6,899 nt of DNA. It comes from a bacterium. GTDB lineage: Bacteria > Ratteibacteria > UBA8468 > B48-G9 > DTJG01. Below, piece after piece: positions 6,473-6,899 of the stretch. Positions within the stretch are counted from its first letter, which is position 1. Every line of letters begins with the position of its first letter. The position numbers and the translations under genes were made by a program. Under the pieces are notes generated by a model that made no database searches, was not told where the DNA came from, and saw only the letters and a list, made by a program, of their open reading frames with translations. The stretch is taken from contig JAOAAW010000188.1 of the NCBI GenBank assembly GCA_026418655.1, forward strand, positions 1 through 6,899, given 5' to 3'.

Positions 6473-6899
6473 TGCATATTCCGATAAGCGAAGAAAACTT
6501 TTTATTTTTAGATTTCATGTATTTATAAATCTCATTGCATATGTTTACTGGAAGATCAGGAAATATTATGGAAGCGGTTCCCACTGAAACAGCTGAGGCA
6601 CCTGCAAATATCATTTCAAGGGCTCTTCTGCCTGAATCTATACCACCCAGTCCAATTATGGGTATTGAAACCTTTCGGTACAGTTCAAAAACACTCCTTA
6701 ATGCCATCGGAAATATCATATTACCCGATATGCCTCCTTTATAAATTATCTTTTGAGGAAGGACATCTTTTACAATTAAATTATTTAAAGGGGCATTTTC
6801 AGCGGTTACCTTAATGGAAAAGGAAATAAAATCATTTGGATTGGCATAAATAGAATCTGCCCAAGCAGTTCTCTGAGAAAGATTTCTAACGAATTTCTT
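6447..6899 (-). CDS. pyrD: Dihydroorotate dehydrogenase C-terminal part, in an open frame whose 5' third is not PyrD-like
   Basis: The frame is open from the right edge to TAA at 6447, 150 codons. Residues from about 55 onward are the end of a class 1 dihydroorotate dehydrogenase, the flavoenzyme that oxidises dihydroorotate to orotate in pyrimidine synthesis. Visible are GGISGNMIFPMALR (55-68, family form GGLSGPAIKPIALR), the FMN phosphate-binding strand IPIIGLGGI (79-87), RRALEMIFAGASAVSVGTA (91-109) and the closing helix ICNEIYKYM. The spacing and sequence look most like the PyrD 1B (NAD-linked) type, though the catalytic cysteine region is absent. Residues 1-54 should hold the barrel strand before GGLSG but do not (see the DUF11-like feature). 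The 3' end overlaps the ligase gene by 26 bp. The ATG at 6719 is mid-barrel and not a true start. PyrD identity of the C-terminal part is certain; the gene as it stands cannot encode a complete enzyme from what is visible. Confidence 0.85.
   Translation of the reverse strand, partial: KKFVRNLSQRTAWADSIYANPNDFISFSIKVTAENAPLNNLIVKDVLPQKIIYKGGISGNMIFPMALRSVFELYRKVSIPIIGLGGIDSGRRALEMIFAGASAVSVGTASIIFPDLPVNICNEIYKYMKSKNKKFSSLIGICNEKEKYKK
6741..6899 (-). other. DUF11-like surface-repeat fragment joined in frame to pyrD
   Basis: The first 53 residues of the edge frame read like the start of a DUF11-type (TIGR01451-like) extracellular beta-sandwich repeat: VRNLSQRTAWADSIYANP, then DFISFSIKVT, then LNNLIVKDVLPQKIIY. 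The pattern 'WADS(hydrophobic)xANPxDxIxFxIxV ... LxNVxVxDxLPxxIxY' is typical of this family, which occurs in large secreted or surface proteins. Dihydroorotate dehydrogenases have nothing like it at this position. No stop or frameshift separates it from the PyrD part. The join lies near 6732-6743. The other two frames of this strand give no PyrD-like sequence. I read it as a piece of another gene brought next to pyrD by misassembly or rearrangement. Confidence 0.65.

Noticed and set aside
6447..6719. A stand-alone 90-residue gene starting at ATG 6719, with AAAGGAGG at 6733-6740 upstream resembling a strong Shine-Dalgarno site
   Set aside because: The ATG falls in the middle of the PyrD barrel, the site is 13 nt away, and the purine run encodes the conserved Lys-Gly-Gly of PyrD. 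A product this short would lack most of the barrel and the catalytic region.
6721..6899. A frameshift hiding the missing PyrD sequence in another frame
   Set aside because: I translated the other two - strand frames. One meets a stop early and neither shows PyrD-like motifs, so a simple frameshift does not explain the change.

Overview
The window is an AT-rich bacterial stretch made almost entirely of protein-coding DNA: the 3' end of one gene on the + strand, then seven tightly packed genes on the - strand. The housekeeping genes are clear: PNPase, CMP kinase, ribosome recycling factor, UMP kinase, methionyl-tRNA synthetase, a RicT/PSP1 protein and the C-terminal third of dihydroorotate dehydrogenase. 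An O-antigen-ligase-type membrane protein suggests a bacterium with an exported polysaccharide, probably a Gram-negative-type envelope. No gene fixes the taxon. The mix (a polymerase/ligase with TPRs inside a housekeeping operon, a short MetRS without the C-terminal tRNA-binding domain, a DUF11-like segment) would fit an uncultivated lineage such as Omnitrophota, but that is a weak inference.

Layout. Positions 1-543 (+) hold the KH and S1 domains and the tail of PNPase. After only 7 bp comes the end of a convergent - strand cluster. In transcription order it runs: pyrD 3' part (from the right edge to 6447), O-antigen ligase/TPR protein (6472-4676), ricT (4692-4030), metG (4033-2537), pyrH (2540-1800), frr (1787-1230) and cmk (1240-551). 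Neighbours overlap by 26, 17, 4, 4 and 11 bp. The only gap is 12 bp, between pyrH and frr. This looks like one operon with translational coupling. No gene-free stretch exceeds 12 bp, so no tRNA, rRNA, CRISPR array or insertion sequence is hidden between genes.

Together the cluster combines pyrimidine nucleotide supply (pyrD makes orotate, pyrH makes UDP, cmk makes CDP), translation (metG charges tRNA-Met, frr recycles ribosomes), a RicT-type protein linked in other bacteria to RNase Y, and a cell-surface glycan enzyme. The convergent neighbour, PNPase, degrades RNA to nucleoside diphosphates.

The most notable irregularity is at the right edge. The reading frame that ends as pyrD stays open to the end of the window, but upstream of about 6741 the protein no longer looks like dihydroorotate dehydrogenase and instead resembles a DUF11-type surface repeat. 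This is most likely a chimeric join (assembly or rearrangement), not a functional fusion. I found no convincing new system in the rest of the window.
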